Assembly (NCBI RefSeq): GCF_014196255.1
Contig: NZ_JACIDH010000010.1
Coordinates: 1 to 64,000 of the forward strand
Source of the DNA: Sphingomonas pseudosanguinis
GTDB lineage: Bacteria > Pseudomonadota > Alphaproteobacteria > Sphingomonadales > Sphingomonadaceae
DNA length: 64,000 bases
Reading direction: 5' to 3'
The notes under the pieces are model-generated. The model had not been told where the DNA came from, made no database searches, and saw only the letters and a program-made list of their open reading frames with translations. This document shows, piece after piece, positions 38,612-46,756 of the stretch. The position numbers were made by a program, and so were the translations under genes. Each line of letters begins with the position of its first letter. The stretch's first letter is position 1.

Positions 38612-39478
38612 TTACACCACCGGCTTTTCCCCGATTTGCTCGGCCTGAGCGCCGCTGTCCGGACGGGCCGGACCCAGGATCGGTTCCTCGCCCATCGGCT
38701 CGTTGCGGAACACGGTGAGTTCGCCCTTGCCGTCGACGCTCGGTCCCTGGGTCCAGCGGCCTTCGGGATAGGTGCCGTCGACTGAGGTGACGAAGAAGTC
38801 GTAGTTATGCTCGGGATGCTCCTTGGCCTGCGGGAAGGAGTTGGGGATGGGGAGCGCGCCCTCGGCGCCCAGTTCCTCGATCACCGCCAGCCATTGCTCC
38901 TGATGCATGGTGTCGCGCGCGATCATGAAGTGGAGCATGTCCTTCATGCCCTGATCATGCGCGGCGTTGTAGAGCCGCGTCGCCAGCACCCGGCCGGTGC
39001 TCTCGGCGGCGACGTTGCAATACATGTCGGCGGCGACGTTCCCGCTGGCATAGATATGGCTCATGTTGAACGGCACGCCGTCCGAGTCCACGGGCTGTGC
39101 GGCAAGGCCGGTCGACAGGATGTGCTTGTGCAGCGTCCCCTCGATCGCGTGGCGGGCATTGCCGCCACCCATCACAGCGCCGACGATGCCGTCCGCTGCG
39201 CCCTCCTCCTGAAGCGAGGCGGGCGCCTTGTCGAGATTGAGCGCCACGGCGGTCGCCAGCATCTCGATATGCCCGATCTCCTCGGTGGCGGTGTGGAGCA
39301 GCATGTCGCGGTACTTCGGCGTCGGTGCGCGATTGCCCCAGGCCTGGAAGAAATATTGCATGCAGACGCGGATCTCGCCCTCCACGCCGCCGATCGCCTG
39401 TTGCAGCATGCGCGCGAACAAGGGGTCGGGATTCTCGCAGCGGACGGGATATTGCAGGCGTTTATCGTGATAATACAT
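38612..39478 (-). CDS. Manganese catalase family protein
   Basis: 288 residues, a di-manganese ferritin-like catalase that breaks down hydrogen peroxide. Metal ligands are visible as E35, E67/H70 (TEEIGHIE), E159 (AAEST) and H192 (DTMHQEQW). Normal length, with the usual charged C-terminal tail. It is the last gene of a leftward stress operon (SDR, DUF892, catalase) with gaps of only 23-28 bp. Confidence 0.92.
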   Translation of the reverse strand: MYYHDKRLQYPVRCENPDPLFARMLQQAIGGVEGEIRVCMQYFFQAWGNRAPTPKYRDMLLHTATEEIGHIEMLATAVALNLDKAPASLQEEGAADGIVGAVMGGGNARHAIEGTLHKHILSTGLAAQPVDSDGVPFNMSHIYASGNVAADMYCNVAAESTGRVLATRLYNAAHDQGMKDMLHFMIARDTMHQEQWLAVIEELGAEGALPIPNSFPQAKEHPEHNYDFFVTSVDGTYPEGRWTQGPSVDGKGELTVFRNEPMGEEPILGPARPDSGAQAEQIGEKPVV

Positions 39479-39506
39479 GATCGGTCTCGCTTGCTGGCTG
39501 TCGGGA

Positions 39507-40028
39507 TCAGTGGCTGGCGGTGTCGCCAGCGGCGCGGCGTTCGAGATAGCGGCGGGTCAGCGCGGCGTTGTTCTCGTCGACCCAGGCCGCCATCGCGAGC
39601 TCTTCGTCCAGCGACCGGGTGAGCAGCGACGTCGCGCTACTGAGGTTGCCGGCATCGGCGATGGTGATCAGCGATTTGTAGCTGGCCGCCTCGAAATTCT
39701 CGAAGGCGAAGTTGGCGAAGCTGTTCTTGAGTATCTCGTCGGGCGCGAAGACATGGCCCAGCGCCGCCATATTGCCCGAGAAGGTCAGTGCGGCATCCTT
39801 CAGCATCGATCGGCTTTCGTTGAAGCTGTCGAGGATTTCCTCCAGCCGGTCGATCTGTTGCTCGGTCTCGCCGCGATGCAGCCGCAGGCGGTCGGCGACG
39901 TCGGGGTAGTTGGCCAGGTGGTCGAGTTGCCGGTCGATCAGCGCCAGCGCCTGATGCTCGACGGCATGGGCATTCTTCAGGCCGGTGACGAACACCGACA
40001 GGATGACATCTTGGGGCAGGGAAGCCAT
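39507..40028 (-). CDS. DUF892 (YciE/YciF) ferritin-like protein
   Basis: 173 residues, a four-helix ferritin-like protein with Glu/His-rich helices (NAHAVEHQALALID, RGETEQQIDRLEEIL, FENFEAASYKSLI, DEELAMAAWVDEN). Family members are general-stress proteins of unknown activity. ATG 40028 was chosen because AGGAG sits 8 nt upstream; the earlier ATG at 40034 would be only 2 nt away. It lies between the SDR and catalase genes in one operon. Confidence 0.87.
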   Translation of the reverse strand: MASLPQDVILSVFVTGLKNAHAVEHQALALIDRQLDHLANYPDVADRLRLHRGETEQQIDRLEEILDSFNESRSMLKDAALTFSGNMAALGHVFAPDEILKNSFANFAFENFEAASYKSLITIADAGNLSSATSLLTRSLDEELAMAAWVDENNAALTRRYLERRAAGDTASH

Positions 40029-40051
40029 GGGCATCACTCCTGTGGTTTGGT

Positions 40052-40909
40052 TCAAAGGAAGGGGGTGCCGCCGGTGACCGGAATGGTCGCACCGGTGATG
40101 TAGCTGGCCTCATCGCTGGCCAGCATCACATAGGGCGGGGCGAGCTCGGCGGGCTGCGCGGCGCGCCCCATCGGCGTCTGCTGGCCGAAGGTTTTGACCG
40201 CTTCGGGCGGCATCGTCGACGGAATCAGCGGGGTCCAGACCGGCCCCGGCGCGACCGCGTTCACGCGGATGTTCCGCTCGGCGAGCATCTGCGCCAGGCC
40301 GGCGGTGAAGTTGTGGATCGCGCCCTTGGTCGTCGCATAGGCGAGCAGCTGTTCGCTCGGCTTGTCGGCATTGATAGAGGTCGTGTTGATGATCGATGCG
40401 CCCTCGCCCATGTGCGGCAGCGCGGCCTTCACCAGATAGAACATCGCATGGATGTTGGTGGCGAAGGTGATGTCCCATTCCTCGTCGGGAATGTCCTCGA
40501 CCGCCTGGAAGGTCGCCTGATGCGCGGCGTTGTTGACCAATATGTCGACCCGGCCGAAGGTCTGCACCGCGCGCTCGACGATGGTGCGGCAATGCGCCGG
40601 GTCGCTGACATCGCCGGGGATCAGCAACGCCTTGCGGCCTGCCTGTTCGACCAGCCGCTGGGTCTCGGCGGCATCCTCGTCCTCGGACAGATAGGATATG
40701 ACGACATCGGCACCCTCGCGGGCGAAGGCGATGGCGACCGCGCGACCGATGCCGCTACCGGCGCCGGTGATGATCGCCTTTTTGTCGGTCAGCTTGCCAT
40801 GGCCGACATAGCTGTGCTCGCCATGATCGGGGCGCGGGTCCATCGCCTCAGTCTGGCCGGGCATGTCCTGCTGCTGTTCGGATTGTGGTGGGGTGGGGCG
40901 TTCGTTCAT
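40052..40909 (-). CDS. Short-chain dehydrogenase/reductase, YghA/general-stress type
   Basis: 285 residues. A Pro/Gln-rich leader of about 35 residues is typical of the YghA group. Then comes the SDR core with TGAGSGIG (cofactor glycines), NNAA and the catalytic Ser-Tyr-Lys (TTSIN, YATTKGAIH). It ends TGGTPFL. NAD(P)-dependent, substrate unknown. The start has AGGAGAC upstream. It is the first gene of the catalase operon, behind an EcfG-like promoter candidate. Confidence 0.9.
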   Translation of the reverse strand: MNERPTPPQSEQQQDMPGQTEAMDPRPDHGEHSYVGHGKLTDKKAIITGAGSGIGRAVAIAFAREGADVVISYLSEDEDAAETQRLVEQAGRKALLIPGDVSDPAHCRTIVERAVQTFGRVDILVNNAAHQATFQAVEDIPDEEWDITFATNIHAMFYLVKAALPHMGEGASIINTTSINADKPSEQLLAYATTKGAIHNFTAGLAQMLAERNIRVNAVAPGPVWTPLIPSTMPPEAVKTFGQQTPMGRAAQPAELAPPYVMLASDEASYITGATIPVTGGTPFL

Positions 40910-40930
40910 GGACCGTCTCCTCAGCGCCCC

Positions 40931-40956
40931 AATGGGCGGGGCGAGGCAGGCGTTCC
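40931..40956 (-). promoter_or_regulatory. Candidate EcfG promoter for the SDR-DUF892-catalase operon
   Basis: Read leftward, GGAAC-N17-CATT, one mismatch in the -10 box of the EcfG consensus (CGTT). It lies about 22 bp before the SDR start. Confidence 0.4.
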
Positions 40957-40983
40957 GGCAAAAAAGCGTTATCTTAAAACGTA

Positions 40984-41820
40984 TTAATCGGTATTTTTGA
41001 GTTCCGATACGTCGTCGTGCGACAGGCTCGCTTCGTCCGATGCGGCGCGCGTCAGACCAACCAGAATGGCGCGTTCCAAGGCATCCATCGCATCGGCATA
41101 GCTGTGCGAGTCCGTCGCGATCATCTCCATCGCGAAGTCATGCCCGCGCGCGGCGGCGCGAAAGGCCACCCCGGTGGCATCGCCGCGTGCGACGATGATC
41201 GTGGCATCCTCGCCCCAGGCATGGATCGCCTCGAGCAGCGGCGCGGCGGCGTCGCCCAGCGGGGCGGGCGGGGCGGCGATCTTGGTCAGCCCCTGGCGGA
41301 GCTTGCCCAAGTCGACCGCGCCGCGCGCCAGCCGCCACCATTCGCCCGGACTGGCGAGCTTGCGCGCGTAATGACGGCGGATCGCGGCGGCGGGGGGCAA
41401 CGCATCGGGTTCGTCCGACAGCCAGGGATTGGACAGGAGCATCGCGCTCAGCTGCGCCTCCGCGCCGAACATCGCGACGGCGGTGGCCGCATCGCAATTG
41501 CCGAAGCCGATGACGCGGCGAAGATCGGCGCTATGGGCGAAGGCGTCGACCGCCGCCGCGATGTCGGGGCCGCTCGACTCCCAGCCGCCATTCACGCCCT
41601 CGCTATCGCCGACGCCGCGCCGGTCGAAGCGGAACACGGGATAGCCGCGCGCCGCGATCCGCGCCGCCAGAATGGCCTGTCCGCGATGCGCGCCCATGCG
41701 CGGCTCGTTGCCGCCCGAGACGATCAGCAGGCCGGTATCGGACGGCGCCTCGTCCAGCGTGCCGATCAGCGTCGCGCCCTCGCACGGAAAGGAGATCAGC
41801 CTTCGCATGTGGCGATCCAT
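40984..41820 (-). CDS. Hydrolase 1, exosortase A system-associated
   Basis: A 278-residue alpha/beta hydrolase of the XrtA locus. It has SGGNEPRMGAHRGQ, FRFDRRGVGDSEG and a Cys in place of nucleophile Ser at the elbow (GFGNCDAATA), as in this subfamily. Substrate unknown; it is thought to act with the paired hydrolase 2 and the acyl carrier protein on an acyl intermediate. It overlaps the hydrolase 2 stop by 25 bp. GAGG lies 8 nt before ATG 41820. It is the last of the three leftward XrtA genes. Confidence 0.87.
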   Translation of the reverse strand: MDRHMRRLISFPCEGATLIGTLDEAPSDTGLLIVSGGNEPRMGAHRGQAILAARIAARGYPVFRFDRRGVGDSEGVNGGWESSGPDIAAAVDAFAHSADLRRVIGFGNCDAATAVAMFGAEAQLSAMLLSNPWLSDEPDALPPAAAIRRHYARKLASPGEWWRLARGAVDLGKLRQGLTKIAAPPAPLGDAAAPLLEAIHAWGEDATIIVARGDATGVAFRAAARGHDFAMEMIATDSHSYADAMDALERAILVGLTRAASDEASLSHDDVSELKNTD

Positions 41821-42491
41821 TGCGCGATGTCCTCGGCCAGCGTGGCGGCGAGTTCGGGGTCTTCCTGCGGTTCGGCGCGGCGCCAGGGGGGCACGGCATC
41901 GATCGTCCGGTCGGCGGGCGCACGGTCATGGCCCAGCCGGACGACGCGATAGGGTATGGCTTCGGGTGCGGACGGCGCGGCCCCGGCCAGCTCGGCGAGG
42001 AAGTGCGGCGATACCCGGTTACCGGCGACCCGCACCGGCGATTCCGCGCCGAACACGCCATGCTCGTCACCGCGCAAGCCCGCTGCGGCGCGCAGGCGGA
42101 TGACGTCGCGCAGCACCGCCTCGCCGGTCATCGGTGCCAGATGCCAGCGCCCCGCCAGATCGGCCAGGCCATCGACCAGCGTCCCGCCGCGCATCGACAC
42201 GCCGTAGCAGCGGCGGGCGGCGAGCATTTCAGCGACCGATCGGTGCGCCAGACGCCACTGCGCGAAACTGGCTTTCTCGGTTTCGACCAGGCTCTCGCCC
42301 GTGCCCGGCCAGTCGGGCAGCACGCCGCCGATGCCGTGCCGGGCCAGCGCGCGCAGCATGGCGACCGCCACCACGCGCGTCCGGTTCGCCTCCTCCCAGA
42401 AGGGCAGGGCGACCAGCACGACCGGTCCCTGCGCAGGCCCGAGGCATAGCATCGCCTCGCGCCCGCCGGGGCCGTCGTAGAAATCGATCAA
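41796..42491 (-). CDS. Hydrolase 2, exosortase A system-associated
   Basis: A 231-residue alpha/beta-hydrolase-like protein (LPFWEEANRTR, LPDWPGTGES, GVSMRGG). The Ser of the nucleophile elbow is in YGVSMRGG. TTG 42491 overlaps the ACP stop as TTGA and has AAGG nearby; an ATG at 42452 would drop the first strand. It is the middle gene of the leftward ACP-hydrolase 2-hydrolase 1 unit. Confidence 0.83.
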   Translation of the reverse strand: MIDFYDGPGGREAMLCLGPAQGPVVLVALPFWEEANRTRVVAVAMLRALARHGIGGVLPDWPGTGESLVETEKASFAQWRLAHRSVAEMLAARRCYGVSMRGGTLVDGLADLAGRWHLAPMTGEAVLRDVIRLRAAAGLRGDEHGVFGAESPVRVAGNRVSPHFLAELAGAAPSAPEAIPYRVVRLGHDRAPADRTIDAVPPWRRAEPQEDPELAATLAEDIAQWIATCEG

Positions 42492-42760
42492 CCTTGTGCC
42501 TTGGCGTTGGCGAAGGCGACCAGCTGGCCGAAGGTCTCCAGCATCTCACCATCGACCTCGTCATCCTCGATCAGGATGCCCAGGCGGTCCTCCAGCTCGG
42601 TCAGGACCCCTGCGACCGCCATCGAGTCCAGTTCGGGCAGCGCGCCGAACAGCGGCGTCTCGGCGTCGAACCCCGCCACACGCTCCTGCGACAGTCCTAG
42701 CACATCGGCGAGCACGCCGCGCACCGTTGCTTCCACCTCACTGCCCGCCTGGAGTTCCAA
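42488..42760 (-). CDS. Acyl carrier protein, exosortase A system-associated
   Basis: About 90 residues. The phosphopantetheine Ser is in LPELDSMAVAGVL, followed by LEDRLGILIEDDEVDGEMLETFG, normal for this XrtA-linked ACP. No ATG is available. TTG 42760 (AAGG 8-9 nt upstream) is preferred; GTG 42733 and TTG 42823 are alternatives. It probably carries the acyl group activated by the divergent ligase at 43274. Confidence 0.83.
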   Translation of the reverse strand: MELQAGSEVEATVRGVLADVLGLSQERVAGFDAETPLFGALPELDSMAVAGVLTELEDRLGILIEDDEVDGEMLETFGQLVAFANAKAQG

Positions 42761-42921
42761 ACCCTGTCGCCTTGCTGTTCGTGTCGTTGCGACTGCGTTA
42801 GAGCGGCGGGCCGCGTTGGGCAACCGGGGGGCGGGGACGGGACACGCTACGTTAGCATGTCCAGCAAAAGGCCTGGGAAGGATTTAGGGCCTCGGGGCAT
42901 TTCGACAGGTTCCGGAGTCCC

Positions 42922-43209
42922 AAGCCCTCCCCCAGCCCCTCCCGCTTGCGGGAGGGGAGTAGAAGGGGACGCGTTTCAGCTCAGCAAAGCCCCCTCCCGC
43001 AGGCGGGAGGGGGGTTGGGGGAGGGGACGCGCTATGTCGCTGTGCCCAGGATAAGGTTGGGCAGGATTTGGGGGCTTGTGGCATTCCTGCGGTCAGGAGT
43101 CCCAAGCCCTCCCCCAGCCCCTCCCGCCTGCGGGAGGGGAGTAGAAGGGAGTGCGTTTCGGCTCTGCAAAGCCCCCTCCCGCAGGCGGGAGGGGGTTGGG
43201 GGAGGGCTT
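42922..43209. repeat. Tandem pair of family B palindromic elements
   Basis: Two two-arm copies, 42922-43026 and 43103-43209, in the 513-bp divergent gap between the ACP and the acyl-CoA ligase. Their flanks also match (GGAGTCCCAAGCCC, then GGGAGTAGAAGG), with a period of about 181 bp, so a longer unit was duplicated. Nothing else is recognised in the gap. Confidence 0.82.
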
Positions 43210-43273
43210 GGCCGCATGCGGACCCCGTATGTCCCATTCCCTCGGCTCGACTTTCTACAACCCCCGGCTGTAG

Positions 43274-44773
43274 ATGACCGCTATGTCCCCCGAACCCGTC
43301 GCCCTGCCCATCGACCATGTCTTACGCGGTGCCCCCGATGCCCCCGCGCTGCTGGACCGCGACGGTGGGCTGAGCTTCGCCGAGGCCGAGGAACAGGTCG
43401 CGCGGCTGGCGGGGTGGTTGGCCGGACAAGGGTTCGAACCCGGCGCGCGGGTGGCGAGCTGGCTGCCCAAGACGCGGATCGCCGCGCTGATGCCGCTGGC
43501 GGCACCGCGCGCGGGGCTGGTCCATGTGCCGATCAATCCGCTGCTGAAGCGCGCGCAGGTGGCGCATATCCTGGCCGATAGCGGCGCGGCGATGCTGCTG
43601 ACCCACGCCCCCCGTGCCGCCACGCTGGAGCCGGGCGACGTGCCGGCGGACACGCGGCTGACGGTCGAGGCGGGGGAGGGCGATGCGTTGCCCCGGTCGC
43701 AGGCCGATCCCGATATGCTGGCGGCGATCCTTTATACCTCGGGGTCGACGGGGCGGCCCAAGGGGGTGATGCTCAGCCACGCCAATCTGTGGCTGGGGGC
43801 GGTGGCGGTCGCGCATTATCTGCGACTGACCCCGGACGACCGGGTGCTGGGCGTGCTGCCCTTCAGCTTCGACTATGGCCAGAACCAGCTTTTCTCGACC
43901 TGGGTCGTTGGGGGCGCGGTCGCGCCGCTCGACTATCTGACGCCGCGTGACGTGGTGAAGGCGGTCGCGCGGCACGGCGCGACGACGCTGGCCGGCGTGC
44001 CGCCGCTCTGGACGCAGCTGCTGGCCACCGAATGGCCCGAGGAGGCGGTCGCACCGATCCGGCGGCTGACCAATTCGGGCGGCGCGCTGACCCCCTCGCT
44101 GGTCCGGGGCCTGCGCAGGCTGTTCCCGGCGGCCGATCTCTACGCCATGTATGGGCTGACCGAGGCGTTTCGTTCCACCTATCTCGACCCCGCGCGGATC
44201 GATGCCAACCCCGATGCGATCGGCGGGGCCATTCCCTTTGCCGAGATCATGGTGCTGCGCCCCGATGGCAGCCCGGCGGCTGCGGGCGAGCCGGGGGAGC
44301 TGGTCCATGCCGGGCCGCTGGTCGCGCAAGGCTATTGGCGCGATGCCGAGCGGACCGCGCAGCGCTTTCGCCCCGCGCCGGGGCATGACCGGGCGGTATG
44401 GTCGGGGGACAAGGTCGTGCTGGGCGCCGACGGACTGCTCCGCTTCGTCGGGCGCGATGACGAGATGATCAAGGTCGCCGGCAACCGGATCAGCCCGCAG
44501 GAGATCGAGGAAGCCGCATTGTCGGGCGGCGAAGCGCGCGAGGCGGTGGCGATCGGCGTGCCCGACCCGGTGCAGGGCCAGACGATCGTGCTGGTGCTGG
44601 CGGGCGATGCCGCATCGGAGCCGGCGCTGCGCACCCGGCTGAAGGCCGAGCTTCCCAATTTCATGCAGCCCGCGCGGATCGTCTGGCACGACGAACTGCC
44701 GCGCAACGCCAATGGCAAGCTGGACCGCAGCGGCCTGCGCCGTACGGTTCTGGACAAGGATATGACGGCATGA
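43274..44773 (+). CDS. Acyl-CoA ligase (AMP-forming), exosortase A system-associated
   Basis: A 499-residue ANL-superfamily enzyme. The P-loop LYTSGSTGRPKGVMLSH, the MYGLTEAFRS core, WSGDKVVLGADGLLRFVGRDDEMIK hinge and the C-terminal Lys in NANGKLDRS are intact. It activates a carboxylic acid as acyl-AMP and probably loads the nearby ACP. It overlaps the following decarboxylase by ATGA. First gene of the rightward XrtA operon. Confidence 0.92.
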   Translation: MTAMSPEPVALPIDHVLRGAPDAPALLDRDGGLSFAEAEEQVARLAGWLAGQGFEPGARVASWLPKTRIAALMPLAAPRAGLVHVPINPLLKRAQVAHILADSGAAMLLTHAPRAATLEPGDVPADTRLTVEAGEGDALPRSQADPDMLAAILYTSGSTGRPKGVMLSHANLWLGAVAVAHYLRLTPDDRVLGVLPFSFDYGQNQLFSTWVVGGAVAPLDYLTPRDVVKAVARHGATTLAGVPPLWTQLLATEWPEEAVAPIRRLTNSGGALTPSLVRGLRRLFPAADLYAMYGLTEAFRSTYLDPARIDANPDAIGGAIPFAEIMVLRPDGSPAAAGEPGELVHAGPLVAQGYWRDAERTAQRFRPAPGHDRAVWSGDKVVLGADGLLRFVGRDDEMIKVAGNRISPQEIEEAALSGGEAREAVAIGVPDPVQGQTIVLVLAGDAASEPALRTRLKAELPNFMQPARIVWHDELPRNANGKLDRSGLRRTVLDKDMTA

Positions 44774-45984
44774 AGCCCATGGGTCCCATCCCCCCCGAAT
44801 TCGCCGCGCAGCAGGGCGCGCTGATCATCGGTGGACGAAGTGCCTCCGCATGGATGGAAGGGCGCGACGGGCCGTTGTTCGTCTATGATCCCGCCATCGT
44901 CGCGGCGCGGGTAGCGCGGTTTCGGGCGGCCTTTCCGACGATCGACCTTCATTATGCGATCAAGGCCAATCCCTTTCCGCCGTTGCTCGCCGCGATGGCG
45001 GCGATGGTCGACGGCTTCGATGTCGCATCGTCGGGCGAGCTGGCGAAGGTGACGGACCTCGGCCGGCCGGTCAGCTTCGCCGGGCCGGGCAAGCGCGATG
45101 CCGAGCTGACCGCCGCGATCGCGGCGGGGATCACGCTGAACCTGGAGTCGGAGGGCGAGGCGAGGCGCGCGCTGGCCATCGCCGATCGGCTGGGCCGCAC
45201 GCCGCGCCTGGCGGTGCGGGTCAACCCGGATGTGGAGCTGCGCGGGTCGGGGATGAAGATGGGCGGCCGGCCATCGCCCTTCGGCATCGATGCCGAGCGG
45301 GTGCCGGCACTGGTCCGCGACCTGATCGCGGCCGGCGCGGACTGGCGCGGCTTTCATATCTATGCCGGCAGCCAGGCGCTCGATCCGCAGGCGATCATCG
45401 ATACGCAAGCCGCCACCATCGCGCTCGCCGCGCGCCTCGCCGAGGCAGCGGGGCAGGCGCCGCCGCTGGTCAATCTGGGTGGCGGCTTCGGCATTCCCTA
45501 TTTCGCCGGCGACTCCCCCCTCGACATCGAGCGGGTCGGGGCGGCGCTGACCGAGGCGCTGGATGCGCGATCGGAAATACTAAGCGACACGCGCTTCGCG
45601 ATCGAACTGGGCCGCTGGCTGGTGGCGGAAGCGGGCGTCTATCTGGCGCATGTCGTCGACATCAAGGACAGCGGCGGCGAGCGGTTCGCGATCCTCGACG
45701 GCGGGCTCAATCACCAGCTGGCGGCCAGCGGTAATTTCGGCACCGTCGTGCGGCGCAACTATCCGCTGGCGCTGGCCCATGCGATGGGCGCGGCGGCGGA
45801 CCAGACGCTGTCGGTCGTCGGCCCGCTCTGCACCCCGCTCGACCGGCTGGGCGACCGCATCGCGCTGCCCCGTCCCGATATGGGCGACATCGTCGCGATC
45901 TTTCTGGCGGGAGCCTATGGAGCCAGTGCCAGCCCTGCGGCGTTTCTGGGGCACGGGCCGGCCGACGAAGTGCTGGCCCGATGA
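44770..45984 (+). CDS. PLP-dependent decarboxylase, exosortase A system-associated
   Basis: A 404-residue fold III (alanine racemase-like) decarboxylase, related to diaminopimelate decarboxylase. The PLP Lys is in HYAIKANPFP, the glycine loop in LGGGFGIPYF, and the second-subunit Cys in GPLCTPLDRL. It is thought to supply an amine component for the XrtA polysaccharide. Coupled to the ligase by ATGA. An unrelated type III decarboxylase lies at 61973. Confidence 0.91.
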   Translation: MKPMGPIPPEFAAQQGALIIGGRSASAWMEGRDGPLFVYDPAIVAARVARFRAAFPTIDLHYAIKANPFPPLLAAMAAMVDGFDVASSGELAKVTDLGRPVSFAGPGKRDAELTAAIAAGITLNLESEGEARRALAIADRLGRTPRLAVRVNPDVELRGSGMKMGGRPSPFGIDAERVPALVRDLIAAGADWRGFHIYAGSQALDPQAIIDTQAATIALAARLAEAAGQAPPLVNLGGGFGIPYFAGDSPLDIERVGAALTEALDARSEILSDTRFAIELGRWLVAEAGVYLAHVVDIKDSGGERFAILDGGLNHQLAASGNFGTVVRRNYPLALAHAMGAAADQTLSVVGPLCTPLDRLGDRIALPRPDMGDIVAIFLAGAYGASASPAAFLGHGPADEVLAR

Positions 45985-46102
45985 AATATCGGCAGCGTCT
46001 ACCGGGGCATAACCCTATGTTCACCTCTTGGACGGCATAGCGACGCTGCGCAATTTGCCTTGTCGCCCCGGCCGGGGTGCAGGGTTCAGGAGTAACGTTC
46101 GC

Positions 46103-46741
46103 ATGGCATCCTTCGCCCGCCCCCTCTTGATCGCAGGGCTCGCCGCCTCGACGCTGGCCGCCTGTTCGACCGCGAAAAGCGGCCCCGAACTGCCGCCGGC
46201 GGGCTATGTCGCCAAGAAGGACGTGCCGGGTGAGGAATATGTCATCGGCCCGCTCGACCAGCTGAACATCTTCGTCTGGCGCAATCCCGACCTGTCGGCC
46301 AAGGTGCAGGTGCGCCCCGATGGCCGCATCACCACGCCGCTGGTCAACGACATGCCGGCGGTGGGCAAGACGCCCGCGATGCTGGCCGACGACATGAAGA
46401 AGGCGCTGTCGGAATATGTCTCCAACCCGATCGTGTCGGTGATCGTCGAGAATTTCGCCGGCACCTACAGCCAGCAGGTGCGCATCGTCGGCGCGACGGA
46501 GCGGCCCGCCTCGATTCCCTATCGCGCCAATATGACGCTGCTCGACGCGATGATCGCGGTCGGCGGGCTGAACCAATATGCGGCGGGCAACAAGGCCAAG
46601 CTGGTCCGCACCGAGCGCGACACCGGCAAGCAGCGCGAATATGCGCTCCAGATCAACGACCTGCTGCGCAAGGGCGATTCGAAGGCGAATGTCCGGCTGG
46701 AACCCGGTGACGTCATCATCATCCCCGAGTCGATGTTCTAA
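46103..46741 (+). CDS. XrtA-system exopolysaccharide export lipoprotein (Wza-like)
   Basis: 212 residues. The signal peptide ends at a lipobox LAAC near residue 24. The polysaccharide export motif YVIGPLDQLNIFVWRNPDLS and SLBB-like repeats (RIVGATERP, RANMTLLDAMIAVGG) follow. It should form the outer-membrane exit channel. ATG 46103 has CAGGAG upstream. It precedes the Wzz-like gene by 15 bp. The 118-bp gap before it may hold a promoter. Confidence 0.92.
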   Translation: MASFARPLLIAGLAASTLAACSTAKSGPELPPAGYVAKKDVPGEEYVIGPLDQLNIFVWRNPDLSAKVQVRPDGRITTPLVNDMPAVGKTPAMLADDMKKALSEYVSNPIVSVIVENFAGTYSQQVRIVGATERPASIPYRANMTLLDAMIAVGGLNQYAAGNKAKLVRTERDTGKQREYALQINDLLRKGDSKANVRLEPGDVIIIPESMF

Positions 46742-46756
46742 GGAGGGTCGGCGCGC

